Shown: positions 48,626 through 60,325 of the stretch, piece after piece | Numbering within the stretch: the stretch's first letter is position 1 | Layout: the number at the start of each line of letters is the position of its first letter | From: Liolophura sinensis | Lineage: Eukaryota; Mollusca; Polyplacophora; Chitonida; Chitonidae | Assembly: GCF_032854445.1 (NCBI RefSeq) | Contig: NC_088306.1 | Coordinates: forward strand, 17,891,764 to 17,955,763 | Length of the DNA stretch: 64,000 nucleotides | Reading direction: 5' to 3' | The notes under the pieces: model-generated | Database searches by the model: none | What the model saw: the letters and a program-made list of their open reading frames with translations, nothing else | What the model was told of the DNA's origin: nothing | Made by a program: the position numbers and the translations under genes

Positions 48626-48715
48626 ATTGTAAGTTTTAGCAGCGAAAATAATATTTTGTGACATTTGCACTTTTGTCGGCGAAATTTTAGGTCATTTAGG
48701 GTATATACCGAAGTT
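48626..48715. repeat. Short dispersed repeat, second copy (inverted)
   Basis: cgaaaataatattttgtgac, atttgcacttttgtcggcga and aattttaggtcatttagggt form the reverse complement of the 3795 copy. Confidence 0.6.
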
Positions 48716-51700
48716 TTGGTCATGGTTGATACCAATCATTTGTGTACATACACTGCAGACATATAGGGTCATTGTCCTGAATTATTGCCAGACAAATAGA
48801 AACTGGACTGATCAGAGTTTACACAGACATGTCTGCCAGTCTCACAAATACATGCCATAGTAGATTAGGACAGACAGTAGAAAAGCCACTAATACAAAAC
48901 TGACAGTTATACAGAGAGTTGACAGAAGAGGAAGTGGGGGGAGGGGATAAAGCACAGCAAAACATACTGACTGTGTCAACAAATCTAATTGTTTCTGATC
49001 CAAGAAAATCATGAATTTATTTGTGAAAAGGGTTTACAGTGGGCATGAAATACTCGACGAGACATAAAACAACACATGTCGACGTCACAGTGTAATCCTA
49101 GGGCTGACGACGAGCAAACAGAGGTGTTTCCAGAGTAAAGCATCGAAGGCTTCGCCAGACTAGGCCGCATGGGATTTTTAGAATCCTCAGAGTAGTGTGT
49201 CAACAGAAGTTTGCGATTCTAATAGAGTTGGATCATTCATACGTCACGCAGGAACTAGAAAATTAACCGAGTGAGAGGATTAAGTAATCCGCCTTATTCC
49301 AGTCGGGCCAAATGTAATAAGGGAATGTGGGAAAAGACGCAAAGCCTGGCTCAGTAGCATTCTACAGAGCAGACACAAAGAATTGATCTGTGTAAAAAGC
49401 ACCCCCATTTCTTTAATTTAAAATCAACTCTGGCAATTTGTGCTTTAAAAAAAAAAAATTCGTAAATGGTAGTGGGAATTGAGATATTGAAAAGCCCTAT
49501 TTTCTTTTATAATGACAAAGAAAATATTATTTAGAAAAAAAGATTTATTTGCTGATAATCTGAGTTTTCCAAATTATAACAAATACCATTCAGCATAAGG
49601 TAAAGGCTTTTGCAACAGACAACTGAAACTTCATTCGACAACGCCAACTGTCTATTCATGGTGGTGATTATATTAAAAAAAAAAAGCTAACTGGGCTTTC
49701 ACAAGAGAACATTCTAGTTACAAAATTATTCTATTTATGTACACATGGAGTAACACAGACAGTATGATCATGTGAATTAATAAAGATCAATGTTTTACCT
49801 AATCACAAGTTATAAATACAGAAAATTGTACAACACACTGATACAAAAAGACACAATGAAACAAAAATATATCACAACTAACTAGTAACATTAGTTTTAA
49901 AATAAATTTAAAGTTTTAGAATTTTAAATGAATCCTTCTAATACTTCAACACACAGTTCTATTAGCCACAGCTGGATTTGAGCCCACGTCTTCACTGTTG
50001 TGGCAAGAGCACTTTACCAAGGATTTATCACCATACTGAGCACTTTATGTTTTCTTCTTGTGGCATGTAAAGCAATTCAAATCCATGGATTACATCAAAC
50101 CTGCTGGCAATAACTGACACATATTAAAATATTTCCCTCAAATAATCATCTCCACACTAAAAACTTCCATCTGACAGTAAAGAGAAAAAGTGCAGAAAGT
50201 TTTTGTAACCAGGCAATTGATCCATCTGGCATGGCAGAGACAGAAAGCTTGTTTTAGCCCTGTTTAATTTTGGATCGACAAAAGAACCATGAGCCATTTT
50301 GCCTGAGAATGCATATAATGCCTCTAAACTTTCTTTTAAAGGTTTCCTAAGGGCTGTGATGACAGAACAAAAAGGGAGCTTGAATTGGTATCACTGAGCT
50401 GTTCAAATTGGACATAGCAGCTAAGTATACTATGTAGATAAGGGATTAGAGTTGGACGGCATATTCAGGAAGGCCAAGACACATTGATCTATACGCTGAC
50501 TGACAAAAGCTATCCCAGATCAAAGGCGGAGAAAACTGGCCCGGATTTACACATGCCTAGTTAGTGTAATTGATAGCGAAGATCAATAGGGCCCCCAAAA
50601 GGACCTGAGTCCAGTTTTTCTTCTTCTGATCCCCCGTATTGTTGGACGCAATCGTCAAAGGCTTTATCTTTTCTTAAACTGCAGCCTGAACCTACCAAAA
50701 GAGCAGAAGAGTCCGGTTTGGTGGTGTTAGGTCGTGGCCGGAATCTTTAAGCCTTATCTGGACCGGTCATCAGAGACCAGCGGAGTGACCACAGTTCTTA
50801 ATGCGCCTGGGGTAGGGGAGAAGACCAGACCGCGCATGAGAGGCCGGCGACCTCCTGCGGGCAGAAAGCGTTCCGATTCTCGTTACAGATCGGCCCGTTA
50901 ACCATAATTACTGATGGAATAACGATAAAAATCTCATAAATATTGCCAGTTGGAGCGACAGAGATTACAGGGTTATGGCAGGCCGGTGAGATAGCAAGCC
51001 CCTCTTGCACAGGAGTGTCCCTTTCTCATCCCATCCCCCAACCAAACCACCATCATTACCCTATTTGCCTAAATTCTAACCACAGTGATAACCTCACACC
51101 TCAAAAGGTTGGGATAGAGACGAGAGCAGTGAACTACAAATTACTGCAACCTTGAGCAAGACGAGTGGACAGAGTGCAGACACTCGCTGAGTGGGGCACA
51201 CTGTAAACAAGTCCACTGCAAAGGTTACATTCCCATCTTGGTGCAGCCACATCAAAGTAGTACTAGATTAAGACACATACGCCTCTTTCTACAACCAGTT
51301 GGAACACCTAGTATGTTATATACTTTAAAAACTTGAAAAATCATCACTTCAGGGGGTTTTTTTTTCCTTTTTTTTTTTTTTAAAAACATACGTTCTTCAC
51401 GTCATACAAATTAAATAAAAAATGACATTTCAGCATAAATGTTGTTTTACACATAAACAAAAGCAACATGTGTCAGTATAAAGTAGTGGTACAGAAATAA
51501 GAATCGCAACAATTCTTAATAAATTTTCCAGAGGAAAAAAAAAAAAACATTTATTACATATCACGTAAAATTTGATATGTAAAAATATAATGTTTGGTAT
51601 GCACTTTCTGAAGCAGATAAAGGCCTTAAAAGGACACCAATACATATGAAGCCAACAGCAGAAATTAATCAAACTTTACAAAAACCTGCTAAATGGGACT

Positions 51701-51960
51701 ATAAGTTGGATGAATCAGTCAGAATCAAGCAAAATGTGTCATTTGAAGGGGGTCAACTTGAGGTCAGATACAGTGTCTGTTCTTGCACTTCTAAAACTTC
51801 TACAGCAGCCAACTAAACTTACATGCCAACAAACAACTAAGAGCTGGTTTCAAGCCTTACACCATGTATACTGCTCAAGAGCCCATTGGCTTTAGCAAGA
51901 TCGAGTGATATTTTCCCCCAATAAGCCAGGTCTGAGCACCCATATTACACTTCAATTAAG
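48716..51960. other. Large intron with two non-repetitive islands
   Basis: About 49080-49340 and 50410-50960 are repeat-free and GC-richer than their surroundings, with homeodomain-like sites (ggattaagtaatcc; ccataattactg). No coding potential is seen in them. The rest is AT-rich with poly-T and poly-A tracts near 51358 and 51535. Confidence 0.4.
49277..49290. promoter_or_regulatory. Palindromic K50-homeodomain (Otx/Pitx-type) site
   Basis: ggattaagtaatcc is two inverted GGATTA sites with a 2-bp spacer, the sequence preferred by Lys50 homeodomains. It lies in a unique, relatively GC-rich stretch (about 49080-49340). Motif reading only. Confidence 0.35.
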
Positions 51961-52297
51961 TGAGTGAGTGCCTGGGGTTTAACGTCGTACTTAACAATTT
52001 TTCAGTCATAAGACAACGACGGAATACTTAGAACGTATGTTATGTGCCTCCTTATTGCAGGATGGATCTCCACTGCTCTTTTATCTAGTGCTGCTTCACT
52101 GAGACGACTTTCCAAAGGCAAGTAAGCCGCCCTGCCCAAGCCAATATACTGATACAGGTCAACCAGTCGTTGCACTATCCCATTCATGCTGAACGCCAAG
52201 CGTGGAAGCTGCAACTTCCTTTTTTAAAGTCTAAGGTGTGACTCGACCTTGGATTGACCCTGGATTTACCGCTCCCAAAGAGGACGCTCTACCAACT
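51961..52297 (-). mobile_element. SINE family 2, second copy, head truncated
   Basis: tgagtgagtgcctggggttt, cttaacaatttttcagtcat, gtgctgcttcactgagacga, caaccagtcgttgcactatc and gaggacgctctaccaac align with 9959-10306 in order. The tRNA 5' end is lost, but the B-box-like gggtcaatcc (minus strand) is kept here. Confidence 0.88.
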
Positions 52298-52319
52298 CAT
52301 TACAAATAAGGTACAGGAG

Positions 52320-52680
52320 GTAAAATTTCACCCACATTGCACATTTCATTTGTTTTTGAGAGTTTGATTGATCTTAGACCGGTGTCTAGAAGTTTATGAT
52401 GATTATGTCCAGGAAAAATGTAAAATTTCGCAACCAAAATTAATTTCTTATGACATTTATTGGCCTCTAAACAAAAAAAGTGAAGGTCATTTACATTAAC
52501 ACACTGGACATTTATTGACATCTATATGCCTCCAAAAAAAGCACTTTTTTGTACAAATGTTTAGGTCATTCACATTGACACACTGGATATTTATTGACAT
52601 TTATTTGCCTAAAAATAAAAAAATTTTAGGTTGCTTTTGTACCAAATTTTAGGTCATTTATCATAACATACTGGTGAATA
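52320..52680. repeat. Degenerate repeat of the AAATTTyGC/ATTTATTGrCATyTAT family
   Basis: About three or four loose copies of a unit containing gacatttattggcctctaaa, gtgaaggtcatttacattaa and cacactggacatttattgac. Related single copies occur at 3795-3875 and 48626-48715. Confidence 0.6.
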
Positions 52681-52720
52681 CCTTCACTACATCAAACTTT
52701 TGGAGCCCAGTTTAATCAGG

Positions 52721-52874
52721 ATGACCATCCGCAGGTTGCTGGCAGACCTTCCCACTTACAGCCAGAGAGGAAGCCAGCATGAGCTGGACTTGAACTCACA
52801 GCGACGCATTGGTGAGAGACTTCTGGGTCATTACGCTGTGCTAGCACGCTAACCAACTGAGCCACGGAGGCCCC
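52721..52874 (-). mobile_element. SINE family 1 head half
   Basis: gaccatccgcaggttgctgg, gccagagaggaagccagcat, gctggacttgaactcacagc and ctaaccaactgagccacgga to ggcccc, close to consensus. Core and tail are missing, so the break is at the 3' end. Confidence 0.87.
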
Positions 52875-53399
52875 AGCAAGGGTATAAGCAATACGTATGT
52901 TAAGATGGATAGTACCTGCAGACTGCCCAAGCCCTATCACATAGACGGAGACCCCCCAGGGACTAATCTATCAAACTATCATTTAGAATGAACCAAGAGG
53001 AAACTAACTGCTTAATACTGAGGAAACTGAAGCCAATCAGAGCCATGTCCTCAAATTTCTTAGTTTCCCCTCTTGTAGTCAAAGAATTGGTGCAAATAGC
53101 GACTCCCAAAAAGGTTTTTGCTTTGTATAATGTTGGAATATAATAATCCATATATAGAACTCTGAAGTCCTTTGAGCTACAGTGCCACGAGTAAAGAACA
53201 AAAATAGCCAGAATTTACTGCCACAGAATTTCCTTCTTCTTGAACACCGAAGACCAATCACGGCCGCCCACAAATTGAGTTTTCTGTCCCGCTTCCAATA
53301 TTTCTCCGATGATTGATTTGGCAAGGTTCCACCCTGACCATTGCTTCTGGATTCCTGGGTTTTCTAAGCGACCAGTTTACCTCATCAATGATCTATTCC

Positions 53400-54710
53400 A
53401 CAACTAATTCTTAAGACTTCCAGTACCACCTGATACACCTGGCCACTTAACAGCATGGTTACATCATACATTTGGTCCAGGACATAAACTATACATCCCC
53501 TATACAATACCTTCACTAAACAATGGACTGAGGTGCCACACCCCAGCCACACTTCCACTTCCAGTACCACCTGATACACATGGCCACTTAACAGCATGGT
53601 TACATCATACATTTGGTCCAGGACATAAACTATACATCCCCTATAAAATACCTTCACTAAACAATGGACTGAGGTGCCACACCTCAGCCACACTTCCACT
53701 TCCAGTACCACCTGATACACATGGCCACTTAACAGCATGGTTACATCATACATTTGGTCCAGGACATAAACTATACATCCCCTATACAATACCATCACTA
53801 AACAATGGGCTGAGGTGCCACACCCCAGCCACACTTCCACTTCCACCTGATACACAAGGTCACTTAACAGCATGGTTACATCATACATTTGGTCCCGGAC
53901 ATCCCCTATACATGCCCTATAAAATACCTTCACTAAACAATGGACTGAGGTGCCACACCTCAGCCACACTTCCAGTAACACCTGATACACATGGCCACTT
54001 AACAAGATAGTTACATCATACATTTGGTCCAGGACATAAACTATACATCCCCTATACAATACCATCACTAAACAATGGACTGAGGTGCCACACCTCAGCC
54101 ACACTTCCACTTCCAGTACCACCTGATACACATGGCCACTTAACAAGATGGTTACATCATACATTTGGTCCAGGACATAAACTATACATCCCCTATACAA
54201 TACCTTCACTAAACAATGGACTGAGGTGCCACACCTCAGCCACACTTCCACTTCCAGTACCACCTGATACACCTGGCCACTTAACAGCATGGTTACATCA
54301 TACATTTGGTCCAGGACATAAACTATACATCCCCTATACAATACCTTCACTAAACAATGGACTGAGGTGCCACACCCCAGCCACACTTCCACTTCCACCT
54401 CATACACAAGGCCACTTAACAGCATGGTTACATCATACATTATGTCCCGGACATCCCCTATACATCCCCTATAAAATACCTTCACTAAACAATGGACTGA
54501 GGTGCCACACCTCAGCCACACTTCCAGTAACACCTGATGCACAAGGCCACTTAACAAGATGGTTACATCATACATTTGGTCCAGGACAAACTATACATCC
54601 CCTATACAATACCATCACTAAACAATGGGCTGAGGGGCCACACATCAGCCAAATTTCCACTTCCAGTACCACCTGATACACATGGCCACTTAACAGGATG
54701 GTTACATCAT
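53400..54710. repeat. Satellite-like array, 135/141-bp monomers in a 552-bp higher-order repeat
   Basis: The landmark gaggtgcc occurs at 53530, 53671, 53812, 53947, 54082, 54223, 54364 and 54499 (last unit gaggggcc at 54632). Intervals are 141, 141, 135, 135, 141, 141, 135 and 133. Positions four monomers apart differ by exactly 552. Since 135 and 141 are multiples of three, a 396-codon frame stays open on the minus strand; it is an artefact. Confidence 0.95.
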
Positions 54711-55019
54711 ACACGAAGCAGATGTGCCATACTTCCAGTGTTCCTGCATAACACACGAAGCAGATGTACCACACTTCCGGTGGTCCTGCATAACACACGA
54801 AGCAGGTGTACCACACTTCCGGTGTTTCTGCATAACACACGAAGCAGATGTACCACACTTCTGGTGTTTCTGCATAACACACGAAGCAGATGTACCACAC
54901 TTCCGGTGGTCCTGCATAACACACGAAGCAGATGTACCACACTTCCAGTGTTTCTGGATAACACACGAAGCAGATGTACCACACTTCCGGTGTTTCTGGA
55001 TAACACACGAAGAAGACAG
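54711..55019. repeat. 42-bp tandem array, about 7 units
   Basis: Units starting acacgaagcagatgtaccac at 54711, 54753, 54795, 54837, 54879, 54921 and 54963, with part of another at 55005. The period is a multiple of three, so several frames on both strands stay open (up to 174 codons). It abuts the 552-bp array. Confidence 0.95.
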
Positions 55020-55149
55020 TATTCATGCATCATTATATGCAAGTCATGGGACAATCATTCCCATAAAAGGACTTTCCCTTTAGGAATTTCCACAAATTGA
55101 CATACAATGAACGTCCACCATGACCCACCAAGCAGATGCAACTCTATAC

Positions 55150-55365
55150 CTTCTTGTACGGTAATTCAGTCATTTTGAACGTTTGCAAGGTTTTTATTCA
55201 AGCAGAATGTGAGCGTATTATTCTGTGCAGACTGATAAAATTAAAATTTTTGTGAAGCCCTGAAACTGGTCAATCCAACCAATTGATATAGTTTTGTCTA
55301 TATCAAAATCATGTATAAACTGCGCTGAAAGTTGCTCTTTGAGGAAAAGGTTGAGGATTTAGGGT
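55150..55365 (+). mobile_element. MITE-like element, copy 3
   Basis: gtttgcaaggtttttattca, cagactgataaaattaaaat, ttgtgaagccctgaaactgg, gctgaaagttgctctttgag and ggttgaggatttagggta match copy 1 in the same orientation. The left TIR is eroded. Confidence 0.75.
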
Positions 55366-57559
55366 ATGCACCAACACCGATTCCACCATAAGAGTGACAT
55401 AATAAATTACAATGTTTATGACACTTAACTAAAGGTACGTATACTACAGCACTGTTATCCCAGCACTTCCACACGATGAGAAAGTGGTTTTCTACACTAA
55501 GTGCATGCAGGAATGCTACAAAACATACATGATATGTTAACAACAGAAGTCATAAGAAACTCAAGCAGTTTTATAGCCAGATCTCACAATAGAAATGTCC
55601 TAGGGAACAAGTCCATTTGGGGCCATAGCTAGCTGTCTGTCTGCAGTGGCTGTACATCAGCTGATATCACAGGAGATGCTAATAAAGCCATCACAGTTGC
55701 AAAAATAAGTCATACAGTATGGAATTGATGTGACACCATCGCCCCTACCACGGGTCCAAACACTGGTCAGTTAGGATTGGTCTGGGTACTGCATCACCCA
55801 TGGGGTGCCAAAAGGGCTAATAAATTCCCCTAACCATGAATGACAGGGGATGGTCAATTCAACATGATTCTCTATGTGCAGAATGATAATACAGCAGATC
55901 TGGTCCATCACCCATTGAGCTTAGTAATGGCTTGTGTAGATATATGGTGATTACAATACCCCTTAACAATACAGAGCATTTGTCCAGCCACTCCACTTGC
56001 TCAGTACCGACCCCAGCTTCCTCCTTCAATCCAGTAAAGGTTTAGTGGCTTTCCCTGTCCCTTGTGAAGCTTTGTGGAGAGCTGTAGCGGGATCAGTCAG
56101 TGACAAATCTAATTTAGGCAGGCGGAATAGCAAATATAATTATTGCACATCTGCTGGTGAAATAGAATGGTAAGAGGATCATATGTCAGGAATCAACAGG
56201 ACGGCAATAACCACATAAACAAACAGACAGAGAGCTAAACCTGCCGACTAATGTAAACACACACCACAACAGCTCATTTTAACATTCAACAGCAGCAACA
56301 TTCATGTCCGATAAAGTTCCAATAAATTTTAGCCCAACGGATATGTTGGAATCGCTGATTGATGGATTGATTAGATGTAATAACACCTTCTTGACAGTAA
56401 CAGAGCTATAAATTTGTCTCATCAGTTGGACTACATTGGTGGAGTCAAACAAAATAAAATACCCAGAAACTGAACATAGTAAGACATAAAACTAGATGAC
56501 CGAACATCTTGTCTTGCAATATGCTGGCCAAAAGTCAACTTTCTTCGTATCACCAATAACATAAATAATTCACAGTCTAATCATGTGAAATTTATCATGA
56601 CTGGAATTTCTCCATGAAACAGTGTTTCACCACCACAGTGCAAATTCTGGCTCAATAATACAGTGCAAATCAATACAGCAAATGGGTCTTCGTGGAAACT
56701 GTTCATTTGCAATCTTGCTGAAAAACCAATATTTCATGGCTACGAAGAGGCTCTAATGTCTTCCTTAATTCTTTTGAAAACATTTTTATTGCCATTTCCA
56801 AAAAAGCATGAATTCTCTTGACAAACAGGAGTGCTTATCATGTAAAATATGTGTTCAATTAAGGTTATAAGTAAACATAAGTAACTTGGTAATCTGAGAT
56901 ATGTATGAACACGTCAGAATATGATTTCGGCTTCAGAGATATGGTTGTGATTAAGGTGACTGTTGGTGAATACTTAGATATTTGAAGTAAATCCCTCTAT
57001 TAGTGACCAATCCAAGCTCGAAAAAAAACACTGTTTAAACGATAAAAACTCATGGCCAACCACATATAATGTGTTACACCTTCCGTTGTGGAATATAAAC
57101 CCGCTGAATATCCACAATGAACTAATCCACCCTATTTCTCCTCCTTGCACGGTGAGCTAATCTGCTTTTGGCTTCAATATATATCAGACCTGTGAACTCC
57201 TGACTGTGTCATATCACCAACGGCAGTAAATAGCCAGAAAGTTACACTGTCCCCGTTATGGCAGGTGTACTTACGTATCTACCAGATATCATAACAAAAC
57301 AGGAGATACTAAGGCTCAAAAGCTTCTTCATTCTCAATTCAGGCTACCCACTGACACAACAGCGTGTGGATGACATCAAAACCAATGACCTACCCAATCC
57401 ACAGGGTAGCCAAGCTGAATAAGCAAAGGTACATATGCACTGCTAATAATCTGGGCAAATAAACCCAACAACCATTCTAACAACAACAATAAAAAAAAAC
57501 TGCCTCTCAACAAAAGGACCCAAAGATACTGCTTTCAGACTGATTTGGTCATTAAGGTC
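55366..57559. other. Large intron, nothing recognised
   Basis: Unique sequence between the MITE-like copy and the 136-bp array; no exon recognised. Confidence 0.55.
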
Positions 57560-58590
57560 AACCATATACCTTGACCAGTTACAAGGCCATATGGCTCTCA
57601 AAGCAGATTCATTTGGCCAATACAGGCCTACCATACTTTCCCCATTTCAGAGGACATATGGCTCTCAAAACAGATCTATTTGCTCAGTACACGCCTAGCA
57701 TACTTTGACTAGATCAGGGGACATGCAGTATGGCTCTTGAAGCAGATTTGGTCAGCAGAGGCCAAGCATTCTTTGACCAGTTCAGATAACATATAGTTGT
57801 CAAAACATATACAGGTATATTTGGTCAGTACAAGCCTACCATACTTTCCCCAGTTCATAGGACATATGGCTTTCAAAGGAGATTTGGTCAGCAGAAGCCA
57901 AGTATTCTTTGACCAGTTCAGAGTACCTATATTTGCCAAAACATATACAGGTATATTTGGTCAGTACAAGCCTACCATACTTTCTCCAGTTCATAGGACA
58001 TATGGCTTTCAAAGGAGATTTGGTCAGCAGAGGCCAAGTATTCTCTGACCAGTTCAGAGTACATATATTTGCCAAAACATATACAGGTATATTTGGTCAG
58101 TGTAAGCCTACCATACTTTCCCCAGTTCATAGGACATATGGCTTTCAAAGGAGATTTGGTCAGCAGAGGCCAAGCATTCTCTGACCAGTTCAGAGTACCT
58201 ATAGTTGCCAAAACACATAAAGGTATATTTGGTCAGTACAAGCCTACCATACTTTCCCCAGTTCCTATGACTTATGGCTTTCACAGCAGATTTGGTCAGT
58301 AGAGGCCAAGCATCCTTTGACCAGCTCATGGTACCTATAGGTCTTAAAGCAGATACATGTATATTTGGTTAGTAAAGGCCTACCACACAGAGGACATAAG
58401 GATCTCAAAGCAGATTTGGTCAGTAGAGGCCAAGCATCCTTTGACCAGCTCACAGTACCTATAGGTCTTAAAGCAGATACATGTATATTTGGTTAGTAAA
58501 GGCCTAGCACACAGAGGACATAAGGATCTCAAAGCAGATTTAGTCAGTAGAGGCCTAACATACTTTTCACCAGTTCAGAGGCTCTCAAAT
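57560..58590. repeat. 136-bp tandem array, about 7 units
   Basis: The landmark ggtcagta (or ggttagta) is at 57823, 57959, 58095, 58231 and 58367, an exact period of 136 bp; a shorter 124-bp unit follows at 58491. Each unit contains two related halves (ttggtcagtacaagcctacc and ttggtcagcagaggccaagc), so the monomer probably arose by duplication of a shorter sequence. Open frames across it are by-products. Confidence 0.93.
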
Positions 58591-58999
58591 TAGCAGGCTG
58601 GTATTCAAAAGTAGCAATCTGAGTTTGTGGAACCACTGATCATATATGAGTCATGTTTGCTGCTGAGAAAACCAAGAGACAGAACTTCAACTGTAATTTC
58701 ATAATGCAATAAAGGCCGTTGTGAATGATTTCTTACATGTAACTAAACAACATGTCAACAAAAGATGGTCTGAGCTACCCTCTAACAAGTCTCAAATCTT
58801 CACCTGTATGTCCTGTATTTCAAACTGTCCACTTATCTTTTGTAATAACAGTTCTATCACATGACTGCTTATACTAAGCTTTGTATTCACCAAACCTCTT
58901 CTTCTTTCTGCCTTCTTTGAACCTTTGGTTTTTCTCAGTTTTACCTATTCCAATCTTCACTAGAGAATTAATTGCGGTATAGTATCAGCTTTCCCATGT

Positions 59000-59215
59000 G
59001 CCACACCCTAATTTCTCAACCTTTTCACACATGTGAAAGAGCAACTTTCCTTACAATTTATGCACATTTTGACTTTGAACACTAAACTACATTGGTTGGA
59101 TTGGCCAGTTTCAGGGTTTCCCAAAGAGTATAATTTTATCAGTCTACATGGAATACTGCCTTCAGAATATGTGTGAATAAACACCTTGCAAAAGATTGAA
59201 GAATTACAGTACACA
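59000..59215 (-). mobile_element. MITE-like element, copy 4 (best preserved ends)
   Basis: It begins ccctaatttctcaacctttt and ends gcaaaagattgaagaattac; the ends are inverted repeats of about 18 bp. Inner blocks gaaagagcaactttcc, ggttggattggccagtttca, gataaaatt in reverse and aataaacaccttgcaa match copies 1-3. Confidence 0.78.
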
Positions 59216-59639
59216 TTGATAAAATATATTTATAACAGTGTTTCAAAATTAAAACTAAAAATTGAAACAGAAAGTTAACGCCTTTACAGGAAAGTTTTCA
59301 GATGAAATAAAACATTAATCAGATATCTTGTAAAGGAAACCCTTAAGGTCAAGTCAATGCTTTGATACCTAGGTTTGGGGCGGTCTTTATGCAAGTAACT
59401 GTATCATATACTATATTAGTATGCAGCCATATTCAAAACTTCAGTCACCTCAAATAAGCCAGCATCAAAACATCAAGGCTATACACTATGCATACCCATT
59501 ACCGAACTAGCTGCTTCCACTCCGTGGCAGATGAATTTCAGCAATAAACACGGCGCTAATATAAAAGAAAATCAATACGACGTGTAATTAAATTTATGAA
59601 CATATGTACGGGAACTGTAGGTGCTGTCAGTTCCACTTA

Positions 59640-59880
59640 AGTTATTCACTGACTGATAGATGCCTCGATTATGCAGCCTCAGACATGTAATATGTCCGAG
59701 TAGTCACTCGCTGTATAAGGCCTAATATGTATATTAGCCTGAGATAATTATCCAGACTGCGCATAAACATGCATGCTAATGAGCCATTTGTATTCCTGTT
59801 ATACAATGACCTCCATCATTCCAGGTCACATTCATACGGCATTACTCGGAAACATTTCTCCTCGAGCTAAAAAAAGCACT
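59640..59880. promoter_or_regulatory. Candidate non-coding regulatory island
   Basis: Repeat-free stretch with an octamer-like atgctaat (59773-59780), taattat and several palindromic hexamers (gcatgc, ctcgag-like). It lies about 2 kb upstream of the receptor exon on its strand, a possible promoter or enhancer. Inference only. Confidence 0.3.
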
Positions 59881-59953
59881 TCCTAATTATCATGTGTAAA
59901 AATGTTTGACACGTAAACGAGTACCTGTTTTTTTGTTTCAACTTTCAATGTTT

Positions 59954-60325
59954 CTGTCTTAAAAAATTTGGACAATCCAAAAAACAAGATCAGCTCCAAA
60001 GTATACATAAGTTAATTCTGTTAATATGTTGGCAGTAAAAGTAATTTTTCTTTTCCTTCAGCTTTTAGCCCCCTAATTTTGCTCTCAAAATTTTATTATT
60101 GATACATTTAATTCATTAGATTTAATCAATATCAACTTCTGTCTTTAAAAAATTTGGACACTCAAAAAACAAATTTAGATCCTCAGTCTATATAAGTTAT
60201 TTCTGTTAATATGTCGACGTAAAAGTAACTTTTTTTTTTTTGCTGAAGCTATTAACCCTTAATTTTGCTCTCAAACATTTATTATGATACACTTAATTCA
60301 TCAGCAATAATCAATAATCAATATT
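59954..60325. repeat. Imperfect duplication, about 185-bp period
   Basis: Two blocks each run ttctgtctt(t)aaaaaatttg, ataagttaattctgttaata, gtaaaagtaatttttcttt, taattttgctctcaaa and acatttaattcat. The two differ by small gaps. Confidence 0.8.

Noticed and set aside
53385-54575. 396-codon ORF on the minus strand
   Set aside because: It lies wholly in the 135/141-bp tandem array; all periods are multiples of three, so openness is automatic. No domain, no start context, repetitive Cys/Val-rich translation.
54568-55100. ORFs of 152, 174, 119 and 115 codons on both strands
   Set aside because: They are products of the 42-bp array, open in several frames at once, which argues against coding.
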